NCBI GenBank assembly: GCA_015178975.1
Contig: WHVD01000004.1
Location: forward strand, 1,364,001 to 1,428,000
Source: Hysterangium stoloniferum
Lineage: Eukaryota; Basidiomycota; Agaricomycetes; Hysterangiales; Hysterangiaceae
Reading direction: 5' to 3'
Length of the DNA stretch: 64,000 nucleotides
Below, in pieces: positions 46,500 to 58,683 of this stretch. Under the pieces are notes generated by a model. The model was not told the DNA's origin and did not search any database. It was given only the letters and a program-made list of their open reading frames with translations. Both the position numbers and the translations under genes were made by a program. Numbering within the stretch: position 1 is the stretch's first letter; each line of letters starts with the position of its first letter.

Positions 46500-49400
46500 T
46501 CAGTTATTGAGGTGAAAGGCTGAGGGGAATGAATAATGGAGGGTAGAGTTAAAAAGTAATAAACAGTGTTTTTGTCGTGAAAAGGTGAAATGATCATTAG
46601 ATTTGATGAATAGTTTTGTAAGCTCTGAGAAGAGCGGGGGTATTATGAAGGTCATTGCCATTTAACCAAAGTGTCCTCTTCCAGTCCATATCCTTTCCAC
46701 TGAACTTGGAAAAGGAGTCAATTTCGATGCTTTTCATGTCCCACTATAGCCTCTACTTCATACTCCTCGTCATTACGGTCTAGTTCCCAAGGGTTTTCAA
46801 GTAGTGCCCTTGATCCGAATTCCTTGGGGGAGAAACAGTACTTTTTAAGATGGTCTCGGTTGATCATGGGATGTATTTAGGGAATGCGGAGTTGAAAGAC
46901 TTGAGGATTGATCTTCTCCAAGACTTTGAATGGTCCTATCTGTCTTTGTATGAGTTTCCTCCCAGGTCCTTTGGCTTCAAAGAGCTCGAGAGAATGAGAA
47001 TTGATTAGAACATAATCTCCTTCTGAGATATCTTCCACCAATCTCCTTTTCTTATTGTAGCTGTGAGCTTGCCTTTCTTGTGCTCGCCCGATCGAATATT
47101 GCACCACCTGTCAATGGTTCTCCAGTTCTAAGATCCATTTGTCAGCCAAGGGGCTATCCGATAATTCTCTGGGAACCATGGGGTCGTCTCCTCCTAGGCA
47201 GCGAGACATTCCTTATCCCATCAGCAAAAAGGCTGGTGCATAGCTTGTTGAACTCTGAACTGTCGAATTGTAGGTATGGGCCACTACTTGAGTCAATTTA
47301 GACCATTCCTCTTTTGAAGAAGCACAGTATGCCCTGAGCATTTGCTCAATGATAGAATTGGTGTTCTACCATCAGTTTGAGGATGATGGGACAAGGATAC
47401 CGTGAAGGCACTTCTGTATACCTTGCAGACCTCTCTCCAGAACCTACAGGTCCATCTCTTGTCTCAATCACAGATTATCCTTGAGGGTAAGCCAAAGGGA
47501 GCAGCTACTTTATTCACAAAAATTCACATGAATCCTTCTGTGGATAAATCCAAGGTCGTGGGCTCACAAATTAAGAAACACGTGAGTTTATCCACAGTGA
47601 CAAAGATGGCGGAGCACCCTCTGCAGAAGGTGGTAATCTGGTAATCAGGTCCATTGAGACAACCTCAAATGGCCTTAAGGGTACTTCTGCAGGCCGAAGA
47701 GCTCCTTGTTGAGCGGAATGATCAACCTTAGTTTTCTGGCATATGTCACAGCTGTGAGCATATGCCACGCAGTCCTGCAACATCCTCAGCCAGAAAAACT
47801 GGTCCTTCATCAGCTGAAAGAGTCTGTGACTGCCCGCATGAGCTTCTTCAAAGGGATTGTCGTATATCAATTTGAGTATGGTTGACATCATGCTGCTAGG
47901 TATGCAGATTCGACTTTTCCAGTCTGAATCTCGAAAAAAACAATAGCTTATTCTTGCTGATGAAATAGTGTGAAGGGGTAGCTACCATGTTTGGGGAAAT
48001 GGGATCGGTGGTGTAGTGATTTCTGAAGGTGGGATCTTTCTGATATCCATCACAAAGTTCCTTAGCATAATTCTCGTCGATTTCTATAAGCAATTGGGGA
48101 TTCGAGAGAGTAAAGTTTGCCTCGTCAATTTCATCATTTCTGGGGAGGTTGTGAAGATCCCATTTTGTTTGGGGGACCTCTTCCATTGTTCCAATCAGTT
48201 CAACTAACTCATGATGAGTGAGAAAGATGGCCTTTTCCACTAGTTTGTTCTCCCATAATGTCCCGTTGTCATTCCATTTGTAAGAATCCACTACGACTGG
48301 TAAGAGGTCATCTCTTGTGGGACTAACACAGTCAGGTACTCGAGGCAGTCTAGACAGTGGGTCAACATTGCTGTGTATTCATCCTGCTTGATGTAGGATT
48401 TCCAGACTGGGGTATGCAGTATGTACCACCCCCCATACAGCCAGTCGACGATTGGTGTTCTCATATGATCTGGCCCATTGTAACACCACATGGTCAGTGA
48501 TCAGAAGTATATGTTCTCCTTCCATAAAGGGCTGGAAATGGACTAGTCCCTCCTTAGCAGCTAATGCCTCTCGCTCCATGGCTGAGTAGTTACATTCTGC
48601 TTTCTTGAGTGTGCAGCTCCAATAGGTGATGAGGCCCAGGAATCTGTCCAAGTGAATTCCAGCTCCTTGGTTTTATAACAAGTGATGAAAATGGGCACAT
48701 CTCAAGATTGATCAAAGGCTGTCTTGCTTGGGTGTAGATTTTGGTGTCTTTTAGATCCTTGAGCATCATTTTCTGTATTTGTTGGAGACAACATCCCAAT
48801 GTGAAGTTTGAAGTGTCTGTGTATAGCCGATAAGGCATGCCACTCATGGGGTGTCCAAGTACTGGAGCAGAGCTCAGCACAGCTTTGATGTCTTCAAAAG
48901 CTCTGGCATGTTCGGAATCCCAAGTCCAATGAACTCCTTTCTTTAAGAGGTTGAAGAGCGGAGCAACCATCCAAGAATAAAATGGTATGTAAGCAGAGAA
49001 GTACAGATGGTAACCATCCCGAGGAAACATTGAAGATCTGCTATCTTGGTAGGCATAGCTAGTTCTAGTATGACCTTTTCTTGATGGGTTGAAAAACTGA
49101 GTCTAGACACCTTATATCCTAGTAATAGAATCGAGTTATACCCATCATAGCACTTTTTGGGTGAGAGGGTGATTCCTGCTGCAATTATGGCTTGTAGGAC
49201 CTGGTCTAAATGCTCTAAATGATTGTCCCATGTCTTAGAAAAGATCACGATGTCATCAATATAAACTAGGCAGAATATCCATATGTAAGGGGTGAGTACA
49301 GTTTGCATAACTCTCTGGAATATAGAGGGTCCATTATGGAGTCCAAAGGGCATTCTCCTGAATTGCCACAGTCCTCGGTGGGATCTGAAGGCAGTCTTTG

Positions 49401-52400
49401 GTTTGTCTTCTTCTAACATTTCTCACACTGCTCCAGGAAGGTGGAACAAATGGTATAGGTCTGACTTATTTCTTTAGATTGGTTCGCAGATACTTCCTCA
49501 TCAATGATTTCCTCAATGGTAGGAGGTTCAGATCATGATAAGGCTTCTCTCTCAATCAGACCATTCTGGTTCTGATGATGAGCATCCAGCCAGTCTCCTT
49601 TCTCGAGGAAATCGCAGTCTGATATGGAGACATAGACTGTGACGCTTCGTTCTCATTTGAAGGTGAACTCACATCTAAAATGATGATGTCCTCTGAGGAA
49701 GGTAGACAGAAATGAAAATCGATTCCTCATCAACGTTATGTATGTACTTGTCCCTGTATGCTTAATCCATAAACCATTTCATAAGCCCTCTAATCCTCTG
49801 CCTCCTTGGTTGGGTTCTGTGTGGAGCATTTGTTAATAGAGACATAATGTGACATCCTACCCGCGTGAGGGCAGTCGATCTTGAAATGCTCTACACTCCC
49901 ACAAATCCAGTACTCCTTTGGGGGTTTAGCAATGCTTTTCTTGTCACTTCGTTCGAAAAAGAACTTGCCATGTTTCTTACCTTGTTTCACATTAGATCTC
50001 CTAGGGACGGTTTTATCTTTGGTTTTGCTGAGAAGGATGTGACTGCGATTGGTGGAGTCGATTCCCCTAGAGTGTTCTTCCTCATGCCAGGGGTCCAATG
50101 CTTCCTGTTCAGCGATCATGACTCTGGGCTTCTGAAACTGGTAATGCTCTCGATGCATTTGGACCCAAGCATTAATCAGAGCCTCTTGTAGATTGTTAGC
50201 ATAAGTCTGTAAGCTCATGATGTCATCAATGGGTTGTCCTTGTAAAAGGTAAAGCCATTCCATAGGCAGCATCAGGATGAGTCTACACATTTCGTCCTTT
50301 CGATTTTGGTGGAACCCATACAGGAAGCGATGGAGTTTAATTCTCCATTGAATGTAGTGAACAGGTGTCTCATGATTGTAGCCGACTTGTTGAAATTTCA
50401 TGGCTTCCCATTCTAAGGCTAAGGATTCACGCCAATGAGTTCCAAGTAATCCTTCTACGATGCCCCAAAGGAACAACCCATGAGATCAACTGAATTCAGT
50501 GTGATGTTCACAATCCAGGGTGCTCCACCAGACCTTAGCATTGCCAGTGAGTCATCTTGGCAGAGCAACTCCTAACAACATGCTCATGGAGTCTGATACC
50601 TCTGAGAGACTCATGATATTCATGATGTAGTCCAAAGCCTTGGATTGAGTTCCATCATATTCGGGAAGGTCAGACCATTTTATCTTGATGTCATTGGTGT
50701 TAAGAGCAATATTCTTATCCTTAGGTAAGTCATCGATAAATGTGCTAGCTCGAGGCTGCATCAGAGTTCGAAAGGGGGAGTTAGGTACTCCACCGTGATG
50801 CCCCCCACATCCTGAATTCCCTCCATAGTCTGAATTATTCAAGCTCCTGGATGAACTGCTAGGGGTCCTCCTGGTGGCAGAAAAGGATTCGAGGTGATCA
50901 GCAGAGAATGGCAAGGATCATCTGGATTCAGCGATCCTCGACCAGTGACCTGACCAGCTATACCCTTGGTGAATGCGGTAGAGAAGGAGAACCCTTGCTG
51001 GTGACTGATCGATTCCTAACTGTGGGCTGTTTGTCACCAAAGTTGGGGCTATCTGAAGTTCTTTCAAATGTGATGCAAGAGCGATGAATCCCCTGGTGGG
51101 GTGTGGGGCTGGGTTCTGTTGCGATTTGTCTCTCAATTTTGGTCGTATTCAAAAGCCAACACAGCTGAGGCTGATGGAAAGGAGTGCAGACTTCAATCCT
51201 TTTTTCCTGAAGGCAATCTATCACTTCTGTCCTCATATCCAATGGGAAATCCTCCAAAACAACAGGATGATTGAGTGAATGAAGGAAACAAGTATCAGGA
51301 GACCCATTTAGGTTGCAAACAAACGAATTAGTCATGGAGAGAGGGAAATCGGGCACTTGAATCGAATTATTATAAGGGTGAAGCACCTCCAAAACCATTT
51401 TATCAAGTTTTCTCTGATTTCACTTCAACCGGTCCCTTAGAGTAAAGTACGTGAATGATACATTTGGCATGACTCCGTTAAGAGACTCCTCCAACATTCA
51501 AATGTACATATACTGGTAGTCAACCTTGGGCACAATGTGATCCCCACTGAATAGGACATGAAGGATTTGCAGCGTGTCATCGTGTGTACAAAGTGCTTTG
51601 AGGAATAAAGAGAACACTTCCCACTTAAAAACTGTTCTTCCCCCTTCCATAATGGATGTGACATCACTTGACCATTCAGGAATCGAGCGGGTCAGATCCT
51701 CAAGGGTTCCTGGTCGTGTGAATAAGTCCCACACCAAAAGATGGCCTGATAATGACTTAACCAGACTGCTACCATCACCGGTAAAGAAGGGTAATCTGTT
51801 TCATACTCCTCCACACAAGGAGTAAGCTGATCAGTGGAGATTCAATTGGTGTAGTATGTATGTGTCCCACTTCACATCGATAGGCTCGGCATAAACCATA
51901 TGATCCCCAAGGAACTGCTTAAGGATAACCTGTCTTGGTGGGAATGTGAGAACAGGCTTGGGTGCTCGGGTAGGCTCGACATTGGCTCCAGGGGTACTCA
52001 ACTGCCCAGTTGGTGAACATTCCTCAGGCAGATCGGGGAGGGTATTTGTTGACGGTCCAGCTGCTACTCTGGGAGAATGCTCAGGAGGGGCTGATCTTTG
52101 AAAAGTCAATGAAGACTTCCTCATGGTGACATTATGGGGTGGTTCCAGACTAGCAGGTCTTTGATGAGGTGTTTAACTACTTGGGGTTGTTGAAGATCTC
52201 AGTGTTTGATTCTTACCCGTGGTCATTTGTGTGCTTAGAAATTAATAGTCAAAAAGTAATGTTTTCTACATAGGGAAAGAGCGGTCCAGCCCAGATCACC
52301 ACTGTGAAGAGTGGTGGAAGTTCTAACCATTCTATATACAAAGAATATCGACCATTTAGGTACAACATGATGATGTATTGACCATCTAAGTCTAATACAG

Positions 52401-52870
52401 ACCAAACACGTATTGACTATCTAGTTCAATACGGTTGAGAGGATTAGCTATCTTAAGTAGAATAGATAGCTAAGACGAATGAAAGAGAATTGACTTTGAA
52501 GTATGATTCTGAGCGACTGCTTGAGTGTTTAAGGAAATAATGAGAGAGTCGAATAAACAGAGTAGCACAGATATAGTCCATGCAGATTGAGATAATGGTT
52601 CGAGTTTTGACTAGTGTAGTTCGAAAATGTGATTGCACTGGTAGTTAAGGCCCATCTGTGACGGTCGAGATGATACCCCAATCACAACTTGCAGGACACT
52701 AAGTGGGTGTCTGGGCAAGTTGTGGTTACGGGGTAAAAAGTGTCTGAGTTCTAACTATAGGCACTAGAATACATAGGTCTGGCGCATATGCACCCACAAG
52801 AGTCTATGTACTGAATGCATAGGAATAAAATAGAGAGAGAAATAGAAATAATAATGGAAATATAGTGTAG
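45078..52870 (-). mobile_element. long chromovirus (Ty3/Gypsy with chromodomain), broken
   Basis: Minus strand, in order: LTR-like sequence beginning (plus strand) TGTGAAGAGTGG at 52301, with TGGTGATCTGGGC adjoining as a candidate primer-binding site; a long Gag-like region (about 52124-49790) with a CCHC knuckle (CGSVEHFKIDCPHAGR); RT (49419-48943, YIDDIVIF) and RNase H (to about 48380); integrase with H2C2 zinc motif (CDICQKTK, about 47740) and C-terminal DYVLINS...LGPFKV-type region; a chromodomain (46790-46610, DEEYEVEAIV...FQVQWKGYG); then proline-rich ORFs (46407-45032). It is a fossil with more than ten breaks. Its 3' LTR is not found; LTR A debris abuts at 45077. Confidence 0.85.
49790..52124 (-). 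other. extended Gag-like region of the chromovirus
   Basis: Going from the CCHC knuckle (about 49830-49870) upstream: a capsid-like part with MKFQQVGYNHETPVHYIQWR, a segment with MPFSADHLESFSATRRTPSS and WSDLPEYDGTQSKALDYIMN, then about 1.2 kb more of coding-looking sequence (for example LTFPPRQVILKQFLGDHMVY at about 51960 and LTRSIPEWSSDVTSIMEGGR at about 51690). This is much longer than the 300-400 codons usual for Gypsy Gag. Broken in several places. Confidence 0.5.
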
Positions 52871-52913
52871 GCTCATCTGGACTATATTCTGGAGTATATT
52901 TTGCAGTACCTCT

Positions 52914-53200
52914 CACACCCACATACATCTCTATAAGCCTTGCACTAAATACCCCGCTCCCGGCCTCTGTATGTGCTCGCCCACCCTCAGCCTCTGACCC
53001 CTCGGCCTGACCACCCAGCTTATCCTTTGTTTCCGATCAGTATCTCACCGTGAGGAATTAGATAGGACTAGTCTTTGCCCACCCAAAATTTAAGGACACC
53101 TGACAGTAACTTGTGAGGGTGCAGCATATAAGCTGAAGCCAAGTCCTTCTGATCGGTCCCCATCGGTCTACCATCATTAATCAGTTTTCAGTTCTTAACA
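52914..53200 (-). repeat. LTR family A, copy 7, partial, reverse
   Basis: It runs from ACACCCACATACATCTCTAT to the family start in reverse, CAGTTCTTAACA. The core appears as gtgcagcatataagctgaag at about 53117. It separates the chromovirus LTR from an LTR B copy. Confidence 0.75.
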
Positions 53201-53286
53201 CTGTGACACTATAGCATATATTGAGCTATCTAATAGAAACCCCTAAATACATTACAGACAATCTGCAAGTCTAGGTCAGAACATAC

Positions 53287-54055
53287 TGTTAAGGGCCATG
53301 CAGAGCTTAATGGAGGGTTTCCAGAAAAACCTGTGGGTATTCCAGAGAAACCTGCAGGTATTCTGGTCGGACTTGGCTTCAACTTATAGGCTGCACCCTT
53401 GTGAGATTGTAGCATCCAATTTCAAAAAAATGGACAGGAAACCCAGGGAGTCTGGGTGTAGTTGATAGGTTGATGTATGAAAGTTGATGTTGAAGGACTT
53501 AGTTGGAAAGCCCATGGGCTCTGATGGGGTCAATAGCATTGTGAGGTGAGAGGTGGAGATAGAGTAGAATAGGTGCTAGAGTTACTGGGGAAACTTAGTC
53601 GATGTTCTGACCAGATTGTATGTACAAACATCAGCTAGACTATATATACTGTGGACTGTATGCAATACTAAATCTGGTACTAATAACAGCCTAAACAAGT
53701 AAACATAAATCAGGATGAATAAACACCAAACTAGGTGTTATGATGGAATGGAATGGGGGCGGAGTCTGAAACATGTCATTTGACCATAATGGGAGGGAAC
53801 CTCAGTTAGAGAGCTGACAGGTTGTCCAGGCAGAGTCCAGTGACTGGTGCATGGAATGGAGTCAGACATAGACAGGTTTGACATCCACAGGTCCTGGCAG
53901 GTTGTCTGGTTGTGAACTTCAACTTGGTGGGCATAGAGTCAAGTGCATATAGGGTGGGGTCCAGAGCCTGGCAGGTTTTCCAGTTAGCTATAACCTGGTA
54001 TAGAGAGTCAGGTGCATATAGGATGGGGTCTGGAGCCTGGTGGGGTTTCTGGTCC
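53287..54055 (+). repeat. LTR family B, copy 3
   Basis: It starts TGTTAAGGGCCATGC, with the core GGACTTGGCTTCAACTTATA at about 53370, GGCTGCACCCTTG and the cccatgggctctgat block. Immediately to the left (53250-53286) lies acaatctgcaagtctaggtcagaacatac, which is the gag-side flank of LTR B at 57722-57746. So this was the 5' LTR of a minus-strand element whose interior is lost. It is diverged; the right end is approximate. Confidence 0.7.
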
Positions 54056-54359
54056 TACATGGTGTCACTTAGGGTTTAGCCATTTCCATTCTTATTGTTC
54101 TCACTGTTTCATTGTTCTACCAATATATATGAGAAGTAGATACTACTTCACTTTGCTTTAGTCCATTATGCACTAATATGGGACTGAGATATGCTACTAG
54201 GCTCTTGATTTTCAACACAGGATGCCTTATTTGACAAAGTATTAATTCTGTAAGGTTTGTTCCCTAACCATTCAGGGTCATTCACGATGCTTTGAGCAAC
54301 AGTAAATCCTGGTTCCCTACATTCAACTTTGAAGAGGGTCCCCAGGTACGACATTGTCC

Positions 54360-55267
54360 CTCACCTGGAAGTCTTCGACTGAATAGGACACCTCGAACTG
54401 TGTCAATGGATTTTGACCCTCAGTGATTGCAGTATCTGGCCCGAAATATTCTGTGATTGCCCTCTGCAGCCAGGCAGCATAAATGTGATCATGTAAGTTA
54501 TTGAACTACTGTTGTCTCTCCTCATCCCTAATCACGAATGAGGCCATATGTAGTTGTAACTCTGCCCACTCTTTCTTTCTTTCCAAGTTGGTAAGTCATT
54601 TTACTCGGACAGATCCAGCAGACACGGTTACCCCATTTTTTGATGCTGCCACAAACTTCCCATGGGGGCAGTTGTGGGATTCGTGACCCTCATTCTTGCA
54701 GGAGAAACATTGCCCCTCCACTCGAAGTTGATTCATATCACTCCGACTTAATTTAGGACGTGGTTCAAGAGTGGTACTTCCCGATCCAGATGGCTTGGAC
54801 TGGTAATTTTTCACCCCTTGACTATCAGCCTTCAGCCCCATCTGACTCACGAGGTCCTTCTTTTGGGCCATATCCAAGGCAATCTGGATGATGTGTTTTC
54901 CCTTCTCCCTTTTTCTGCCATCCGAAATTCTTGTGCTGCCTCAAATCGGGTAGCAGTTTTGATGAGTTTCTTCCATGATGTATTGTCAGGATTGAGTCCA
55001 TTATCTAACCATTTCTCTTTAATATAGTCATATGCCCCATCCCACATGATTTGCTTTAGTTGTCACTCATGGATGTCAGGAAACCTCCTCACATTATTTT
55101 CCACATCTCGTGCAAAATCATGAAAACACTTTCTACCCTGCCTGGTGGATGTAAGTTGCTTTCAAAGATGCACCTTATAATGAGCAGGAAAGCAATAATT
55201 GAATAGGCCATCATACACGGTCTTCATTCCGTTTTCTCAAAGCTACATCCTTCATATAGAAGGCGCT
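54360..55267 (-). mobile_element. second Gypsy gag fragment (zinc-knuckle type), broken
   Basis: Minus-strand peptides MWDGAYDYIKEKWLDNGLNP and NTSWKKLIKTATRFEAAQEF, then CFSCKNEGHESHNCPHGKFV, a CCHC knuckle. This is a gag family distinct from the one at 56453-57721. LTR B copy 4 cuts it at 55268. Several breaks; no pol attached. From 54056 to 54360 only diverged LTR-like sequence is seen. Confidence 0.75.
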
Positions 55268-58200
55268 TGTTAGGGTATGTACACAGTGGGTTTCTGGAGA
55301 AACCCGCAGGATATCCAGTAGGACTTGGCTTCAGCTTATAGGCTGCACCCTCACAAGATCGTGTTGTCCAATTTCAGACAGGTGGATGGGAATCCCGGGG
55401 AGTCCAGGCATGGTTCATGGGTCAAGGGGTTGTAGCTCGGAGGTTGTGGGTCGAGAGGTCGGGAGTTGAGATAAATAAGAGATAGATGCACCGGAGCCCG
55501 TGGGCTCCGACTAGCGTGAGCAGTGTGATTCAAGTAGGAGTTTAGAGCGGAAAATGTATTAGATTACTGGGGGGAATCTAAGCCAATTTTCTGACTGGAT
55601 TGTATGTACAACATCTGCCAGACTGACTCTATAGACCATGGAATGAATGACATACCAATCTGTGGCGCGGAAGCTGGTCAGCTTTCCACTTGCTAAAAAC
55701 ATCCGTGAACTCATGATATCTCTCCGGGACGCCTTCTAGGTCAGCGGCTTGCTCAGATTCAGATACCAGGGTTGAAAAACGACCAGTTGCATCATCAATT
55801 TTTAAATTGATAGTGAACGCCTGGGACCCGTCCATTTTTGTAGCCCTAATAAAAGCTGCAGCATTAATCAGAGAAATAGATGGAGGTGCCATGGGTTCTG
55901 GGGAAGCCATGGGTGCCGTAGGGATCACAGGAGTCCTCGAGACTGCAGGTGCCAGGAAGGCCATGGGTGCCATGGAGTCTGTGTCAGGTACAGTTTCCTC
56001 AGCTGCCACGGGTGTCCAGAAAGTTATACTGTTAGCTATCCAGTCAATCAACAGATTGTAGCAGGTAAGCCAGTTGTGTCCTAGGACCACCGAGCAACTT
56101 GAGTCTAACTGGGTCACATAGAAAGTGACCAACTGAGATGTTCCACATGGGAAAGAGATGCATAAATCACAAGCTTCAGTGACAACTGAATTACTTGTGC
56201 CATCGAAAAGGTGGAGGCCGACAGGATTTATCAGATAAGTTGACAACAGATTTTTTTGCATGAATTTTGTATCTAAAAAACAATGAGTTGAGCTGGAATC
56301 TATAAGAGCTGAAAAAACAAATTTCGGAATCAATTAGACATAAGTTTAATGAAAAATGAATCAGAATGTGAAAGAGTGGATGTGTTGAGACGGGTAAACT
56401 CTTGAATGTGTGGCAACACAACCCCCACACCATGTGGAGTCCACGGGATTGCTCACTCTTTTTTCAAGTCGGAAGCTGGTTTGTCCTTCGACGGAGTTTC
56501 TGTGGAGGCCTTGGCTGTTCGACCCTTTGCAGAGTTTGCTTTTTCCTGTGGACATTCTGGGACTTGATGACTGGGTTTTCCACACAAGAGACAGAGGTTA
56601 TTGTCCATATGACGTTGTCTTTCCTGTGAAGTCAATTTACCATCAGGTCCGAGTTTGCCTGTGAGGTCAGGTTTTCTGGTTTGCTTGCCGGACTGTTGAC
56701 CTTTGTTGTTGTTGTTCTTTGAAGACTTTTTATTGTTCTTCTTGTCAGATTGCGTGGAGTTCTGGTTGCTGGTTGATGAGTTGTTGTGGTTGGTTTTATT
56801 GGCTGTGGACTTGTTTACTTTGTCCACGGAGGTCTCATGGGCAACTTCTGTGTGATGTTCCCAATAATGTGCATCCGCATTTTGAGCCTTAAGGTGCATA
56901 CAGGACAGGGTTTTTGGCTTGCCATCTTCTCCTTTCAAGACTTCATCTTTAAGGTGGGATGGCAGACCGGCATAGAATTGGTGGCAGAGAGTGGGATCCC
57001 CCCACTGACAATGAGCTGCAAGGTTATTGAATTGGATGATATAGTTTGTGATGTGCTGCATGTCCTTCATGTGAAGATTAGTGAGACTGTTCTCAGCTTC
57101 TCCAGTTGGGTCATATGGGCCAAAGTTGGTTTCAAGCTCCTCAACAAAAGCATCCCAATCTTCAAGCCAAAGAAGCTCTTCCTCGGAAAGTCCACTAAAA
57201 GCCAGTTCAAACCATTTCAATGCAGATCCCGACAAGTATGAAAGTGCGTAGTTGACTTTTCAGGAGTCCATGGAGAATGCAGCAGATCGATCACGTAAAT
57301 TGAAGCGACATTGCATGAGGAAAGTAGAGAGTTTGTTTGGGTTGGAACCTGTGAAGGGTTCCAGAGCATTGACTTTTGACCATGGAGGTTCCAGATCTTT
57401 CTTTTTGCCTTCTCTGAGCATATGATTCATCAACCTTTCTAAAGTGATTGCTAAATACTCAGAGGCAGGATCTGAAAGTGGCGGTCAATTGTTAGACGGG
57501 GGATTTTCGACACCCTTGCCCTTGTCGGGGGCCACAGACTCGTCCTCGTGCTCAGATTCGTCCTGGTTTTCCGGGACTTCTTCAATATGGGCTTCTTCCA
57601 TGGCTTCCAGCTGGTTCACAAGTGTCTGGCTGGTATACAAAGTTAACAGGGAATGAAGAGTCGACAGTCCAGGTAATGATGCCTGTGTGTGTGCTTTTCT
57701 TCTTGGTGGCATATTGAACAATCTGCAAGTCTTAGTCAGAAAATATTGTCAAGGGTGTGTACATGGCAGGTTTCTGGAGAAACCCACAGGAAAGCCGGTA
57801 GGACTTGGCTTCAGTTTATAGGCTGCAATCTCATGAGATCATATTGTCCAATTTCAAATGGGTGGACAGGAATCCTGGGGAGTCTGGGCAGAGTTCGTGG
57901 GTCGAGAGGTTGGGGAGTTGAGAAATAGAAGTTGGAGGTTGAGAGGTAGATGCGTCAGAGCCCATGGGCTCCGACTAATGAGAGAGGTGTAATTCAAAGA
58001 GGAGTTTAGAGCAGAAAATGTACTAGACTACTGGGGAGAATCTAAGCTGATTTTCTGACTGGATTGTATGTTCAACATCTGCCAGACTATATAGACTGTG
58101 GAATGAATAACATACCAAATCCAGTAATAATGAAAATGAAACTAGCAAACACAAAACAAGATAAGTAAACACCAAATTTGGTGTTAGGAATGGAACGGGA

Positions 58201-58501
58201 CAGAGCGGAGTCTGAATTGTGACAGGTCATTTGACTAAAATGGGAATGGGGCTCAGTTAGAGGGATGATGGGTTTTCTGAGTGGGGTCTGGTGACTGATG
58301 CGTGGGATGAGATCAGACATAGACAGGGACGGAGTCTGGTGGGTATTCCAGTGACTGATACACGATGTAATGAAGTCAAATGTGGACAAGTCTGACGTAT
58401 GGAGTCCGGTGGGAATTCCGGTAAACTGACAATTGGTGTGTATAGGGTGCAGGTGTGTATAAGTTAGTGCCCGGAGTCCAGCAGGAATTCAAGTTGTAAC
58501 A
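55268..58501 (-). mobile_element. Gypsy element, gag and protease only, between LTR B copies
   Basis: The left LTR B (55268 to about 55658, partial, TGTTAGGGTATG) is followed by protease (56333-55660: LIDSSSTHCFLDTKFMQ, SSCSVVLGHNWLTCYN) and gag (57721-56453: MPPRRKAHTQASLPG, ETNFGPYDPTGEAEN, knuckle CLLCGKPSHQVPEC, Lys/Asn-rich linker). The right LTR B is 57747-58501 (TGTCAAGGGTGTG...GTTGTAACA). RT, RNase H and integrase are absent. This is the youngest-looking Gypsy gag in the window, with only a few breaks in gag. Confidence 0.85.
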
Positions 58502-58683
58502 AGATCTCACCTTGTTCCACATTTAGTAATTTGTCAACTGACAAGTATTCACTCGTTTACTTATTGTATTCCCATTTCAGAATATTTTCCCTAGTCCATC
58601 TTATTGTATTCCCATTTCAGAATACTTCCAAGTTCATCTTATTATGATTCTAAATTTGTAGTACAATAATGAGATGATCTATA

